From Macrobrachium rosenbergii (Eukaryota > Arthropoda > Malacostraca > Decapoda > Palaemonidae): a DNA stretch of 64,000 nt. The stretch spans positions 41,968,822 through 42,032,821 of the forward strand of contig NC_089782.1 of NCBI RefSeq assembly GCF_040412425.1, written 5' to 3'. Below the pieces are notes generated by a model. It did not search any database, had not been told where the DNA came from, and saw only the letters and a list, made by a program, of their open reading frames with translations. Both the position numbers and the translations under genes were made by a program. Shown one piece after another: positions 50,701-63,435 of the stretch. Position 1 is the first letter of the stretch. Each line of letters opens with the position of its first letter.

Positions 50701-52463
50701 TAAAGACACCTTGGAAATCAGAATAGAGAACTGAAGCCCTGCACATCACCTCCCAACTCAGTAACTACTCATCATAGGTAAAATTAGATTTTGTACAATG
50801 TGACACAAAATTTAAAAGTGTTTTTTAAATGTTCACACAAACCCATATTTTACTGTGTTTGCCCTTCTCTTGGCCATTCTAGTAGATCTCATACCTGCAG
50901 TTGCTTAAGTTTTCCAAGGCAGGTTATGACAGTTGTGACATATTGAGTTAGGGACCCTGTCTAATGAAGGATAATCACTAAAGAAGGCACAAGACTTGTT
51001 TCAGTGGGTGACTTAAATCTCAGCTGTGACAAGCTATAACATGGGTAAAATAGGTTGTTTTGCATTTAGAGAACATAAAAATAGTTTAAAATTTTAGTAT
51101 ATTTTAGTGGGTATACTGAAGCTCCTCAGCTGTGAGTGAGTGAATGATAAATATTTGCCGGTCATTTAAGATTTATAGTACCCCGCACACTGTCCTGTCT
51201 TGTGGGACTGTACCGTACATTGTTCTGCCCATAAATATATGGCATTTACTAATTGATCTTTAGGATGTCAGAGTGATTCATGACAGTACAGGAACTATTA
51301 TTGTATGGTATATTGCATGTGCCATTATTAATCTTATTTTCATTCTTTCCAAACCTTGACCAATGGATACAGCACTTTAAAATTTAAAGCACAAGCAGAC
51401 CATGTTGAGGGAAAGAAAGTTTCGGAGTACATTTTATGGGATTGTACTGCTCCTACATCAGGAAAACAAAAAAATTACTTTACAGTCTAGCACATATGAA
51501 TGGAGTGGATTGCTTTCATTTCTCATATACAGTAGTCTGATTACTCTATAATTATGAGGCAAGAGTAAAAACACATTATGCTGAAACCTGAGTAGATGAT
51601 TTCACTAATTTACTTCCCTTTTTTTCTTTTTTCTCAAAGAAGAGGCAGAGGTTATTAGTAATAAGTGTGGAATCAAAATGTTCTCTAAATAATAATGATG
51701 GTAATATTCAGTTAATTTTTTCTTTATTATCTGGTTAAGTTACTTGAAGATTTGTTACATTACAATTGTAGGTTCTTATTGTTTTATTAACCCTGTAAGA
51801 CTCTGGTGGTTCCAAATTTTGTCTGTGGCAAATCATAATAACAGCTTGCGACCATATCAGTGATGTATTTAAATTTTATCACTTACTGTAAATTTATTAC
51901 CCATGGTATAGTGCTGGTTATGGTGCCATTTTGAAGCTGGTGAGTGGAAGTTTGCCAACATTTTAATTTGGAAAACATCATTTGATGTCATCAAACTCGC
52001 AACAGTATGGAAATTAATGAAAAATTTACATCATTAAAACATCAAAGGGTTAAAAGGGCAGGAATTGTACAGTACACTATTTTGACTGAAGATGAACCCA
52101 GAGAAGGGTTCAAAAGCTTTTATAAAATTCTACTCGAGCCTTCAACAATTATATTACTGTGAACCCTTTAGAACAACTATAACCTATGTTATGACATTCA
52201 TGGATTTATACATAAAATACAGTATAGCCTTGTTATACCCCCGAGATGTAGAACATAAATTATTTTATCACCAGTTTTAAAACTTTTGTACCAAATGATA
52301 TTGATTATCCCCTAGACTTTGTTGATTACTTATTAATTTTTTCTTCATCCAGAATTATCCTTTTAATATAACCCAACTTTAGTTGGGCTCTTTTATGAAG
52401 ATGTGATATTTCCTCTATTTAAATATCATTCAATCAGAACAATTAGTGTGTTGCTTTGACCAG
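44701..52463 (+). other. CpG-poor DNA upstream of the small-Maf main exon
   Basis: Probably intron. Homopolymers lie at 46290-46308 (T) and 49261-49281 (A). A 125-codon plus-strand frame (48734-49111) is Ser/Thr-rich with no domain. No transposon core was recognised. One candidate short exon is listed separately at 45782. Confidence 0.4.
45782..45802 (+). other. Alternative candidate first coding exon of small Maf
   Basis: ATGGCAGAGTTATACGATCT plus T is followed by GTGAGT, a good donor, and ends in phase 0 as needed. A TTTCAG acceptor about 80 bases upstream (near 45700) would define a roughly 100-base exon. The encoded M-A-E-L-Y-D-L is not recognisably Maf. Less favoured than 23848. Confidence 0.15.
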
Positions 52464-53682
52464 GAACCACCCCTGTCACCACCCCCATGCGACATCAGTG
52501 ACGATGAACTTGTCAGCATTAGTGTAAGGGACTTAAACCGCCAGTTGAAACTGCGTGGCCTCAACAGAGAAGATATAATCAAAATGAAACAGCGACGAAG
52601 AACACTAAAAAATCGAGGATATGCTGCGAGGTATGAAGAATCTAACCTAGTCTTAAGTTGGTCATGTTGAAACCTCAATTAATTATGAAATGAATATTTA
52701 GTATAGAATATGGAGAAAAGTTGTGGTTCTACTGTAATTTACCTGTTACATAACAGTCAGGTATAGAAATGAGATGACATGGTTGTTCCCATTGCAATTT
52801 TTAAGGATTTTCAGTATTTTTTTTTTTTTTTATAAAGCGAAGGTGCACATTCAACTTTCATCTTGTTATTAACATAATATTAATAGATATAGAGAGTATG
52901 AACCAGGTAATGAAAGATATGGGAAAAAATAAAGTTATGAAACAAACAGCTCCAAGGACAAAAAGAGTATGTTATAAAACAATTATAAGGACAAAAGAGT
53001 ATGTTTTATTGAAAATTAATAACAAATTGTATACATTTTATTGAAAATCAACAATACAGTACTGTATATCTGATACACAAGGACATAAGAGAAACTGTTG
53101 AATTGAACAAAAATTTTATATAGGTAGACCAGGATCTGTCCAGGCAGTGAGCTCACCTTCATCAACCCTCAGAAGCACAACAGTTTTGTCAGCTACTTCA
53201 TAAACAGGTGGTGAAAGTGAAAAAATATAGTAAAAGCAGGTACAATTTCTCTAGGCACGTAGCCCCTTGGCAAGGAGATTACCATACAGTTATACCATAG
53301 GGTTAATCAACCTACTTACTTGATAAAGTTTCTTGAAAACTTTAATTTAAATTTTGCTCTTTTCAAGTGCTCCTCAAATTTTCCAGCTTCTACGTGCAAT
53401 AATAATTTAAAGCAGCATTTTCCTTATGACTCTTTTTTTAATATTTTTGTATAGTCACTAATGCATGTTGTTTTTTCTTTCAGCTGTCGCATCAAAAGAA
53501 TAGAACAGAAGGATGAGCTGGAGTCAGAAAGAACTACAGAGCAAATTGATATCGAGAAACTAGTGAACGAAAACTTGAGCATGAGGTCTGAAATTGACCG
53601 GCTATACCAGAACTATGAGGCTCTAAAGAAGTTTGCCAATTTAAAAAATATTCCTCTGCCACCAGATTTAGAAACACTTTGA
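52464..53682 (+). CDS. Small Maf transcription factor (maf-S/MafK-like), 3' exons
   Basis: Two coding exons, 52464-52630 and 53484-53682, joined at a serine codon (donor GTATGA, acceptor TTTCTTTCAG), give 121 residues. Residues 10-50 are the extended homology region, with [14 protein letters not shown] and [10 protein letters not shown]. The basic region [18 protein letters not shown] spans the splice. It is followed by a leucine zipper (about residues 65-105) and a short tail ending LPPDLETL. No activation domain follows, as in small Mafs, which act in the nucleus as partners of CNC factors (Nrf/Cnc) at MARE/ARE sites in oxidative-stress responses. Wording and length closely match insect Maf-S. 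The exon has no ATG, so a short upstream exon is needed. Confidence 0.95.
52631..53483 (+). other. Intron of the small-Maf gene
   Basis: An 853-base intron with GTATGA donor and TTTTTTCTTTCAG acceptor, interrupting the basic region after the AAS codons. The inside is AT-rich with a T-run at about 52818 and no recognisable element. Confidence 0.9.
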
Positions 53683-54600
53683 TGTAGAGTAAAAAGTGAT
53701 AATTTTAATATTCCTGGAAAGTATATCTTATTTTATTTTGCCAGTGTGTTTAGTTTGTGTTGCTTGAAATAACTAATGCTTTTCTTATAAACCGTAGGTA
53801 TTACTTGTTTTTCTCAAAAGAAGAAAAGGTTGCTTCTTGTCATAATTACTGTATTGTCTAAGTAATGTTATACTGGTACCTGCAGGAATTGTTTTGCTAC
53901 TTAGCTTTGTGGTGTGAAATTTACAAAAACCTTTTCTTGAGTTATGTATTTTCGTACAAATGTTTCATCTTGTTAGGTGGAACAAATTTTATAAGGGTAA
54001 GTTAAGTGTATTTTTAAGCTCATAAATTATTTTAAAATATATCGAAATATAATTATGGTTATTATTAAATAGTTTAACCAGAAAGCTGAATTATGATTCT
54101 TTACATTCCTATGGCATTTCTTATTTGTAGGACACGAGGAAGTGGTCTTGCTAATATAATGTAGGTGGGAGATTGGAATGGAGGAGAGAGAACTGGAGTT
54201 CACTTACAAGAAAGCTGAGGGTATGGTTACCAGAGAGAAAGAAAATGAAGATATGTGGGCTGGAAGGTAGCCACATAGATGATGTAGGCAATATGTGGGA
54301 GTTGGTGCCATTCATATGTAACTCAAAACGGAGAAAAAAGTTTCCAGTGTGTAGCATGTATAAGAAGAATCAGTCAAGAGATTTACGACCGAGGAGGTAG
54401 AGTATTGTGCAGCCTTAGCTGTATATATTACATTGTTTGAAATTGAGAGCATCCCATTGGGAAGCAGCAATAGTTTTTATTCACATACAAGAACTGTCCA
54501 TTTATTTATAGTACACAGCAGAGATGTGGTCACATACAAGAGAACAGGAGACATACAAAGAAAATGGAAGGGATTCCGAAGATATCCCTGTATTATAAAT
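53683..54600 (+). other. Probable 3' untranslated region of small Maf and flank
   Basis: AT-rich sequence directly after the Maf stop codon. ATTAAA-type poly(A) candidates occur near 54063, but none is decisive. Small ORFs at 54151-54400 lack domains. Confidence 0.4.
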
Positions 54601-54629
54601 GTTGGAGATAATGTCATCCGTACACCAGG

Positions 54630-54830
54630 AAGATCATATCACAGATGAGAAAGCTCAGACTGAAAAATAGATTTAGATGGTTTGAGCACATGATGAAAAG
54701 GAAGGAAGAGCAATTAGGGAAGTGGCAAGACACCAACCGAGGTCAATGTGCATAACATCACATAGACTATGAAAAGCCAGAAGTGAGGAGGAACACCTTG
54801 TACAACTCATGGAAAGTTCTAGCTTGTAGT
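54630..54830 (+). pseudogene. LINE reverse-transcriptase C-terminal fragment
   Basis: A short open stretch gives RKLRLKNRFRWFEHMMKRKE. This matches the R-x-RWFGHV-R(R/K) motif common after the reverse transcriptase of several non-LTR retrotransposons. The usual Gly is replaced by Glu. The reading stops within 40 codons. This is a fossil with no intact upstream domain in the preceding kilobase. Confidence 0.6.
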
Positions 54831-54839
54831 GGAGAATCT

Positions 54840-56570
54840 CAAGTCATTCATGTAGGATATCTGTAAATTCATGGTAATGTGCCTGTAAATTATGATTACT
54901 GTATTTGCCCATATATACAGTAGATGTGCTGAATTTAGCAAACAACTCTTAGAAGTCATTCATAAATGACAATTGTTTGTGTAAATTCAGTATGTATATA
55001 TGTATGAATGTATGGCTTTGTTGTGAAATTCAGGTAATTAAAGATTGGCATTGTAAAGCAGTGATTTAACACTATTGTAAGTCATCAATTCATATGTAAT
55101 GTTAACAGAGTCTTTTGGTGTATACAGTACATATGAGTTACATTGGGAAGAATGAGCAAATGTTACTTGTGCTGTCTTGTGCAACTGAGTTTGCCCCCTT
55201 TGTGTGTCACAGTTATGCCATAATGAATGTTTTCCTTGTGGTCATTCTGAATTCAAGTGTAACAATTAAACCATAATTGTAAATAGCAGAAATATTGTGA
55301 GAATACATTTTAGCATAGCTGTGACACAAGGAAAATTTAATTCATTATTAGAAGAGAGTGACAGCAGGTTTGTAAACAGTGAAGCTACATGAAGATGTGT
55401 TAAAATCAAATGAAATATAAAGATTAGAAAAAATAGGACTGCATAGACTGTAAACCAAGGGGTCAGCTGCCTTGATGCATTTCTTCTCCAAATCCCCCCT
55501 TTGCTTAATGTGTCATCTAATTCTTTGCCTTCCTCTTGACCTTCTGTGTATAACAGGTTCCTTCCAAGCCCTCTTCACTACTCCTTCACTCAGTCTCAAC
55601 TATATCATACCAGTAGTCTTTACCATCTTGCACTTTTACTAGTTTCTTCATTTTCCAGCCTCTCGCATGCAGCGAGATCCCCAAAATCCATCTCAGCATC
55701 CTCGTTTCTGTTCACTGCAACTTCTGTTCTTCCTTCACAATGCCCCCCCACCCCCTTTTTTTTTTTTTTTTTTTTTTTTTAAACCATGCATCATCACTGG
55801 CCTGATCACGGTACAGTAGATCTTTATTTTTAGTTGATTTGGCCTTTTGTCATTCACTACCCCTCCAATAATCCTAAATTTATTCTACTTTCAACCTCAG
55901 CTTCAAACCCTAAAATTCATAATTAATATTGTAATGTAATTTAAACATATACTTGTAAAACTGTGATTGTGTACAATTCTGTATTGTGTAACTATTCATA
56001 ATTTACAAACATTATTTGTGTATGTAGGTATATACAGTATGCAAGAAAGAGGGTTACATTCTCACTACAGAATTGTTTTATGGTTAAAATAATTTCAGTA
56101 TGAAATTTTGAATGATGCAAAATTTGTTCCCAGACATTTCTTAATTTATAGTCAATTTAAATTATTGATTCTGTACTAAAGTGGATAGCATCAATTTGTA
56201 ATTCACATTCATCAGGTTTATGTGAATGTATGTACATATGATAGTGAGCAAGTTTCATTGTGTGAGTTACTTCCAGAACTTTCTGTCTTCTGTTAATGTG
56301 AAACTGTTGAGAAAAACAAGTGTGATATAGAAGAAAAAATTAGGTAAAGAAGTCTAGCATCCAGTGTTCCTTGCCACCTAAGAACTTTAATCATAGGATA
56401 TGGCAGAATTCATGTTTCTTTATCCAAACCCACAGCATTCAATCTCACTTGAAAATGATTCTGTCATTTCCTGCCTTTCCACTTATGTCAGCTCAGGCAT
56501 ATGCATGTTTCAGGTAACTAGATTTGAAAACCCTCAGATTGAAAATGTGAGAAAAATTTAAACCTGAAGT
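54840..56570. other. Intergenic DNA
   Basis: No gene recognised. ATTAAA at about 55036 and a C/T-rich run ending in about 22 T at 55743-55781 are the only notable points. The small plus-strand ORF there (55546-55782) ends in poly-Phe and is an artefact. Confidence 0.4.
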
Positions 56571-56639
56571 TTCGAGCAGTGCAAAAAACTTGCCGTCCTA
56601 GAATGACAAGGACTTTATGTAAATGCCTCCAACCTCGAC

Positions 56640-58010
56640 ATGTTTTCATGTTTGTTTGTTGTTTGTGTTGTCCACGCCCTTTTATTGAAAAACTTATTTT
56701 GCCTACTATAAAAACAGTAAGCTCATCATTTGTGGAAGAAAAATCAATCAGCCTTTTTGTGGTGTAATTTCATTCAGTTTAGAAGTCGAGCTCAGGTTGT
56801 CTTTCAGAGATCTTAGCGAGCTTATTGTGAGACTGTGAAAATCTTGCTCTCCAGTGGTGTTGACTATAAGGGGTGGTCTGCCGTCAAGTTGTCACTCTTT
56901 GGAGTTGATTCAAGCATGCCTCTTGTAGGAGCTAATGGAACTGCTGTATATTGCCCTAAACAGAAAGCAAAACTTTTTTTGAGTCAAGTCTTTATGAGCA
57001 AACCATACGTGGAGACCTTGGTGTTGCCTCAGTCATACTTTCCAGAGCCTAAGTTGTCATCAATGGCCCCTGGGTCTAGAGAAGTCAAAACTTTGCTACT
57101 GGGTCATGACAATTATGGAGGCATAGACACTAATGGGATCGTTCCAATCTGTCTTATAGAGACTGCCAATTTCTTAAGATTATTACAGGTACAATTTTCA
57201 GAGTATTAGTCGAATTTGCAAGTTTTCCATCTATCTGGAAAAAGGCCAGCATTGCTATATTACCTAAGGGACTAAGTCCTTCCTTATGTCCTCTGAATAT
57301 AGGCCAGTTTCAATTACCCTTGTTTAAGGTTTTTGAGATGCTGCTCTCTAAGCATCTTTGTAAGGTTGTTGAAGATAATAACCTGCTACCAGCATTACAG
57401 TTTGGGTTTCATAAAATGGTACTTGTGATGCGCTCTTGTAAATATCTACCATCTTGCGGAGTGCTCTTGATGATGATAGAGGCATGCATGGTTGGTCTAC
57501 TAGTGCAGCCTTTTACCATGTGAATCATAAAGCACTTAGCTATAAGCTAAGATTATTGGGAATTGATGGATCTTTTATTAATATTTTAAATGAATTTTTA
57601 ATAGGCAGAACCCAAAAGGCCATTTTGATGGCCAGCATAGCAGCTTTATTAATGTCATATCAGGCATTCCTTAAGGTAGTGTTCTTGAACCTTTGCATTT
57701 TATTATCAGTATAAGTGCCATGTGGCATGGTCTAGATTGCATACACCAATGATGCTACTCTTCTAGCTGTTCCTTCTTTGCGTCTCAGGTCTGTGGTTGC
57801 AGAATCTTTGAATAGAGGTCTGCTCAGAGGCTTTGGGGCATGAAGTCTAGCCCTTTTAAAACTCGAAATATGAGAGTTAGTCAATCCAGAACACTTGTGC
57901 CTTTGCATCCTGATTTACAATTAAATGGTAAGGTTCTAAGTGTCAGTTATTCTTACAAGGTTTTAGGTGTAACTTATGATAAATTGACTTGAGAAGCATT
58001 TATGTTATGT
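56640..58010 (+). mobile_element. Non-LTR retrotransposon (LINE), decayed reverse transcriptase
   Basis: Frame-broken plus-strand remnants occur in the order of a LINE polyprotein. 56835-57209 has VKLSLFGVDSSMPLVGANG, the linker upstream of the polymerase. About 57225-57420 has FPSIWKKASIAILPKG and the FKVFEMLLSKHL helix. 57454-57714 has VNHKALSYKLRLLGIDG. At about 57738-57767 the catalytic box reads AYTNDATLL, with Asn for the first Asp. KVLGVTYD follows at about 57960. The layout suggests the Jockey/CR1/I-like side of non-LTR elements, but I cannot place the clade. At least four frame breaks make it inactive. Confidence 0.78.
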
Positions 58011-58410
58011 TGCTGCCTCTGTTTCTCAGTAAGAACAAGCCAAACCATGCACTTTGCAAAGAGAGGATGAAAATCGAGGAAATGATAGCACTGATCCGAC
58101 AACCAAATGGTCTCTCAGGTTCAGGGCAAAATACTTGCAAAGATTCAAAGTTATTAACATAAATTAGCTTGAGGCCACTGAGTCACATTTTTAGATTCTT
58201 ATGGCTTATCCAAAGAATTTTCTCTGAACTGGTGAAAATTGAAGGAAGATAAAGATAGCTGATTGAGAAGTTACTGGATAGGGGATATAAAAAATAAAAG
58301 GCGGACAGTAAGTATTTAACTAGAAGATGTATCACATGTTTATCAGCACAAAAGAGAGTGGAAATTAACTGATGATTATTGCAATATTTTATATTTTACT
58401 CCGTACTGTA

Positions 58411-59239
58411 GGCAGTCCCCGGGCTGTGTCGGACTTGATTTACAGATCCTTTAAAATATGGTAATTTCTTCAAAAAATCAGTTCTGGGTTGTGGCGGATG
58501 TTCCGAAGTTACGTCATTTCAGTCTTACGGCGCCATAAGTGACAAAAGATTGGAACTAGTCTCTGAGCGGCGTAGCTGTAGGCGCTATAACATGGTGAGA
58601 AAACTGGTGTGGGTAGCCTTAGCCACCAGGAGGGTTCACTATAGGGAGGTGAGAAAACCGGTTTATTACCAGGGCAACGCTTAAAAACCAATTTGTTTCC
58701 GCAGGCTAACATAAGTCAGCCTCTCTCTCTCTCTCTCTCACTGAGATAAGGGAGATTTTTTATGAATATGTAACATGCATGATTATTTGTTTTCTATAGT
58801 TTTATAGATAAATGTGATGTTATTTTGTCATTCATTTTTTTATATTTTCCATGCTGTAATTACAACTTTTTTGCATTTCAATAACTAGGAAAATATAGTA
58901 AATTAGGTAAGATTTTAGCATAATTCTGTGGTGTTCCCAATCTTTTTCTGGTAAGATAAACGGGAGAGGGATGTAGGCCTAACTGTCAATCATCTGGGCA
59001 TAGTATTAATGTGAGGGTGCTGGGCAAATTTCTCTCTCTCTCTCTCTCTGTCTCATTTTATAAATTGTTTAGGTAAGGAATTCTTCACTTTTTTTTTCAT
59101 CTGTATAAACTGTTTAGCTATGGAATTAACTTTTTTTTTTCATTTTTATAAATTTTTAAATACGGTGTTCCGACTTATGTCGTTTTCCAAATTCTATCAC
59201 ACCACAAGAACGAAACTCCAACATAACCCAGGGACTACC
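58411..59239. mobile_element. 829-bp non-autonomous DNA transposon with TIRs and TA duplication
   Basis: The left end reads GGCAGTCCCCGGGCTGTG. The right end, reverse-complemented, reads GGTAGTCCCTGGGTTATG. Both ends are flanked by TA (58409-58410 and 59240-59241), the target duplication of Tc1/mariner and pogo-type elements. The interior has no transposase frame; it holds GTTCCGAAGTTACGTC-type subterminal sequence and two short CT tracts. It is probably a deletion derivative moved in trans. Confidence 0.72.
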
Positions 59240-59241
59240 TA

Positions 59242-62200
59242 TGTATTCTCTTTTGGGTCAGAAAAGTAAAGCAATTTATTTAGCATCATGGGCAAGTTTA
59301 CCTACTCATTTTTCTTTCAACTCTCTGCCATTGCACCAGAATGTACATTCTCTGGGTCACTACAGATCGTTTTGTTCCTGCTCTGTTATATCTTGCCTCT
59401 TGCGCACCAATCATTGTCTCAACCATCGTACACTTAGGAGACTTTGTCCTACCCTTACTGAGCAAGATAGGCAGCCTTCTTTTTATTCTCCTAGGTCAGC
59501 CCTATCAAGTTACAAGGACCCACTAAACAATCCAAGTTATGGGTAGTATACATCTCTGAGTAGGTTATTAACATGACAGATTTAGTTCAGTATCAGATCA
59601 CACTGTATAGAGAAATTCTAATCACCTGTTGTTTTTTACAGCAATCGCCTTCCAACCTAAAAACAATTTGACTTGATTGACACCATGCTGCATCTGTGGC
59701 TATTACCTGACTCAAGTGGAGCTAGGAGGAAGGGAAGCAGCTGTGGAAAGGTGGAGACATAGGTTGCAGAAAGAATTTTGACGGTTCTTGGAAACTTCAC
59801 ATCAGTGGAATTTAGTTAATCTTGAATCATGGACTGAAGGGCTTTGGAGAGTGTGCATTTTCAATTAAGTCTGCCAACTAAGTTGACCAAGAATAGTTAA
59901 GCCTACCCCACCTTGCTTACAAAATGACTTAAACTTCAAGCTTCAGATTCACCTCCAAGTAGATGGGGAATACTGTACCACTAAAAACCTTGGCATCAGT
60001 AACTCACTGGAAGAAACATATCTAGAGGAGAACCACAATTTGAACCCAAGAGAGCCAAGGAAGAGGAAGAGTATGAATATCTGTGGCAAAATGGATGTAA
60101 GAAGGAGCAAGGAATAAACCAGTCTGAATAGAAGTTGCAAGAACAAGAAAAATGCTAATATATTTTAATGTACCACACACTGGAATGCAAATAAGGCAAT
60201 TGATATAAAACTACAAAGTTTGCTAAGGTAAAACTCAGTCACAATTACAAGCAGACTTGGGGACTTAGGACAAAATTATGGGTCAAGGCCTTACCAAGCA
60301 ATACCCTTTAACCTATGTGGTCAGAATTTTGTTCACTTCTTGCTTGTACCTAGGACAGTAAGAACCATGACTATGATGAATAACAGAACAAGAAGTGCAG
60401 TAAAACCAATCATCATAAGAATTAGGCTTCATTCTGAGATGCAGGCCCTTGTATCTTTTGAGAGGAGTATTTCGACCCCATATTTTGGGAATCTGCTAAT
60501 GATTTGTGGCAAAGCAAAATTGCTTAACTTCTGGTACTGAAGCTAAGTTTTAATTAGAGTTAAGCAATGGTTCTCCCTTGTGATCACTGCTCATTAGTTT
60601 GTCTGCTTTATATTAATTTCTAGTAACCACCTGTCACCACAGTACTGATCAAGTTATAGTCAGTGCAAATCCATGGCAATACCAACTTGTCTGTCATATG
60701 AAACAGCATGCTTTGTAAACCAGGGCCATACGTTTAGATTTGCACATGTACTCAATTATGGGCACTGGAAAGTCAAAGAAAAACTTTTGACCATTAACCA
60801 TAATTATAGTTTAACTTCAACAACGCTGTTTCCATAATCAGGTGTTAGAGGTATTCTGTTAACATTATTTTGAATATAATTATGATGCCAACTAACACTG
60901 TGTAAAGACATTTTAAAAATTTTTCACAATCTTAAGTAAATTTTAAGCAGCTAAGTTTAGTAGAATCATACCAAACTGTCAGATGGTGAAGTATGCCATG
61001 TTTCAACAGACTCATGCTTTACTTAGTGCTTCCATTATATATTTTTTATATTGTTCATTTGAGACAGGAGGCTACAAGAAAGGATTGAAATGAATAAAGT
61101 ACATGGAGTTTATTTGGATGCTGTAGTGCTTTTAATATTTTTGAATGTGCTTATTTGAGACTGAAGACAAGAGAAAATTTAAGTGTATATGCTACATGCA
61201 GTTTATTCGGACGCTGTGGTTCCTTGCCAGTCGCCAAAGCAAGAGGATTGTAAGGTACTTTTGTATGGGCACAGGATTGCTATAGAAATGGCATTTCTGC
61301 AGTTGCCCTAAGGCCAGCAAAAGACTGACAATTTTAAGAAAATCTTTGGTTTTTGTAATGCACAAGTTGCAGGAGAGGCAACTGGTACCAATCAAAGGGG
61401 AGCGTCATAAATGCAGGTGACTCCCACAGCCTTTGTGCTCTGTTGAGCAAGTAGAACCAGCCAGGCAGAACACTTCAGCACAGCAAGCTGAAGTTCTCAC
61501 CATCAGACCTAGGCCATTCCATGCCTGGGGGTCTGCAGGTCGGTGTAACATTAGACAGTGAGCAAGTGCAGCACAATCATTGAGCACTGAAATAACATCA
61601 TGCTGTGGACATGGAGAGGGCTCTGTCCTCACCCACTCTGCACATTGGTCCCTGCTACACACGGGGCTCCGACAATGCCTCATGGCTGAGAGCAGTTGTC
61701 AAAATAACCAGAACCTGTTGTAATAAACCCAGAGGAATGTTACAGAACCAGTCCTGGGAAGAGTGCCTCCAAGAAGTCAAGCATTCAGGTTAGGTCTCTG
61801 TAAGGATGACAAAACTGACACCGATCTTTCTGAAGCCTTCCTACTTGCATCGCACTCTCAAAAACACCAGTTCTCGCCTTTGATGACTGTTTCCTTTAAA
61901 AAAGGGACAACAGCAACACCTTATATGGGTTACAGGAGGAAAAAGACAAGTTATGATCATACAGACAACAACAAAGATCGCATGATTCTTCACTCTTCTT
62001 TCCTTATGAGACCAGTATCTGCACTTCTTGACAACTGAAAAAACAGACATCCCTAAAGGACTTGGAACAGAAGTTAGGCTTCAAAAGGGCATAGTATCTC
62101 TCTTCCATAGTTCCTTCTAAGGGGCCAAGCAAATAAAATGCCAATGAGCTCTTGCGAAGCTGTTGCCAGGTTTAAGGGCTTAGCCATCACCAATAGTGAA

Positions 62201-62555
62201 GTTAACCAAAGCAGCTTCCCTGGAATGTCGCTAGGTCTTCAGACTACCATCTTTGTTGCAGATGGACAAAGTGGGTTATCATATGCTTGAGCAGAACAAG
62301 TACAAAGAAAGGCACAGGAATCCATAACTCCTAAGTGCATTTAACATTCCACTTGTCCTCCCCAACAGGTTGTTCCTCTAAAGCTGCTGAGTGGGGATGG
62401 GGAGACAGACACTAATGGAGGGATAGCGGTAGGAGCTGCTACAAAAGGAGAAATTAGAGGTGTATAACTTTTGGAAGACTGGCAACATCCTCCCCAAAAG
62501 CGCTCAATTCACCCTTGGTCTGTGTATACTGAACAATAAGCAAGAGCAGTGACAG
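59242..62555. other. Intergenic DNA
   Basis: No exon or RNA gene recognised over 3.3 kb. Plus-strand frames at 59241-59546, 60340-60540 and 61605-62038 have no domain, no splice context and ordinary intergenic composition. They may be parts of unrecognised repeats. Confidence 0.4.
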
Positions 62556-62559
62556 ATGC

Positions 62560-62800
62560 TAACATAAATGGGGTTTGAGAGACTAGAACTTAAGCCAAAG
62601 GCTGAACCCTGGGACCTATGAAGTCATTCACTGCTGAAAGGGAAACTGATAAAGAATGTTTTGAAAGGTGTAACAGGAGGAAAGTCTTTCGGTTACACTA
62701 TGAAACAATTGTCAGGAGAGGGTGGATAGCAACATGGAAGAAAATAAGAATGGAGGTAAAGTAAAAGGAATGAAAGGGGTTGCAGCTAAGCGTTTGTCTC
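62560..62800 (+). repeat. Dispersed repeat, copy 3
   Basis: Shares the order CCTGGGACCTATGAAGTCAT, GTAACAGGAGGAAAG, GAGAGGGTGGATAGCAACAT and AGGAATGAAAGGGGTTGCAG with the copy at 11618-11885. The distal GGGACCGAAGGG portion is missing, so the copy is 3'-truncated. Confidence 0.72.
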
Positions 62801-63350
62801 ATCTGTAGTGATTAAATTTCTCAGGCATTACACCCATCAAAATCACACAACCACAATGGCAAGAGAACCCCACACAAAAAACAAACACACACTAGGAACA
62901 AAGATTCACACTAAATTAATCACACTAGTTATTTATGAAGCCACAAGCTAGAAACACAAAGCACTAACTGAAGATGGACAGTACCAATAAGTCCATTCTA
63001 ATTTGTATTTTTTCATAGCATACATACCTACACTTACAAAGCCTTTCCTTTACATAGGCCTGTGAATCTTAAAACAGTAACGATTCAAGTGTATAATACA
63101 CATACAATGTTTTACAATACATTATACATGCATAGCTGAGTATACTATGAATGCTATTAGCTGTTCACATTCACTTCTATAACTTAAACCAGGTTAGATA
63201 AACCCCATCCCCGCACACACCAGTTTAATGACTTCAATTTTTTTCTTTTTGCTAACATCTCTCATGCTTCTACTTCCTATTCATCTCAAATTCATTGCTA
63301 CCAACTTCCCAGATCTCAGTAATGGAGTAAACAAACAAATATACCCTCTT
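62801..63350. other. 3' flank of eEF2
   Basis: AT-rich, with an ACACAAAAAACAAACACACA stretch at about 62872-62891. Nothing else was recognised. Transcription of eEF2 probably ends at its right-hand edge. Confidence 0.45.
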
Positions 63351-63353
63351 ATT

Positions 63354-63359
63354 TTTATT
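63354..63359 (-). terminator. eEF2 poly(A) signal
   Basis: AATAAA on the minus strand, about 75 bases after the eEF2 stop codon. It is the first canonical signal downstream and lies at a normal distance. Confidence 0.75.
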
Positions 63360-63435
63360 GTAATCACATCTTCCTCATAGCACTATGGTAAATAAAACCT
63401 TAAAATTAAAATATCCGTTATGTTGTATTAGGTGA

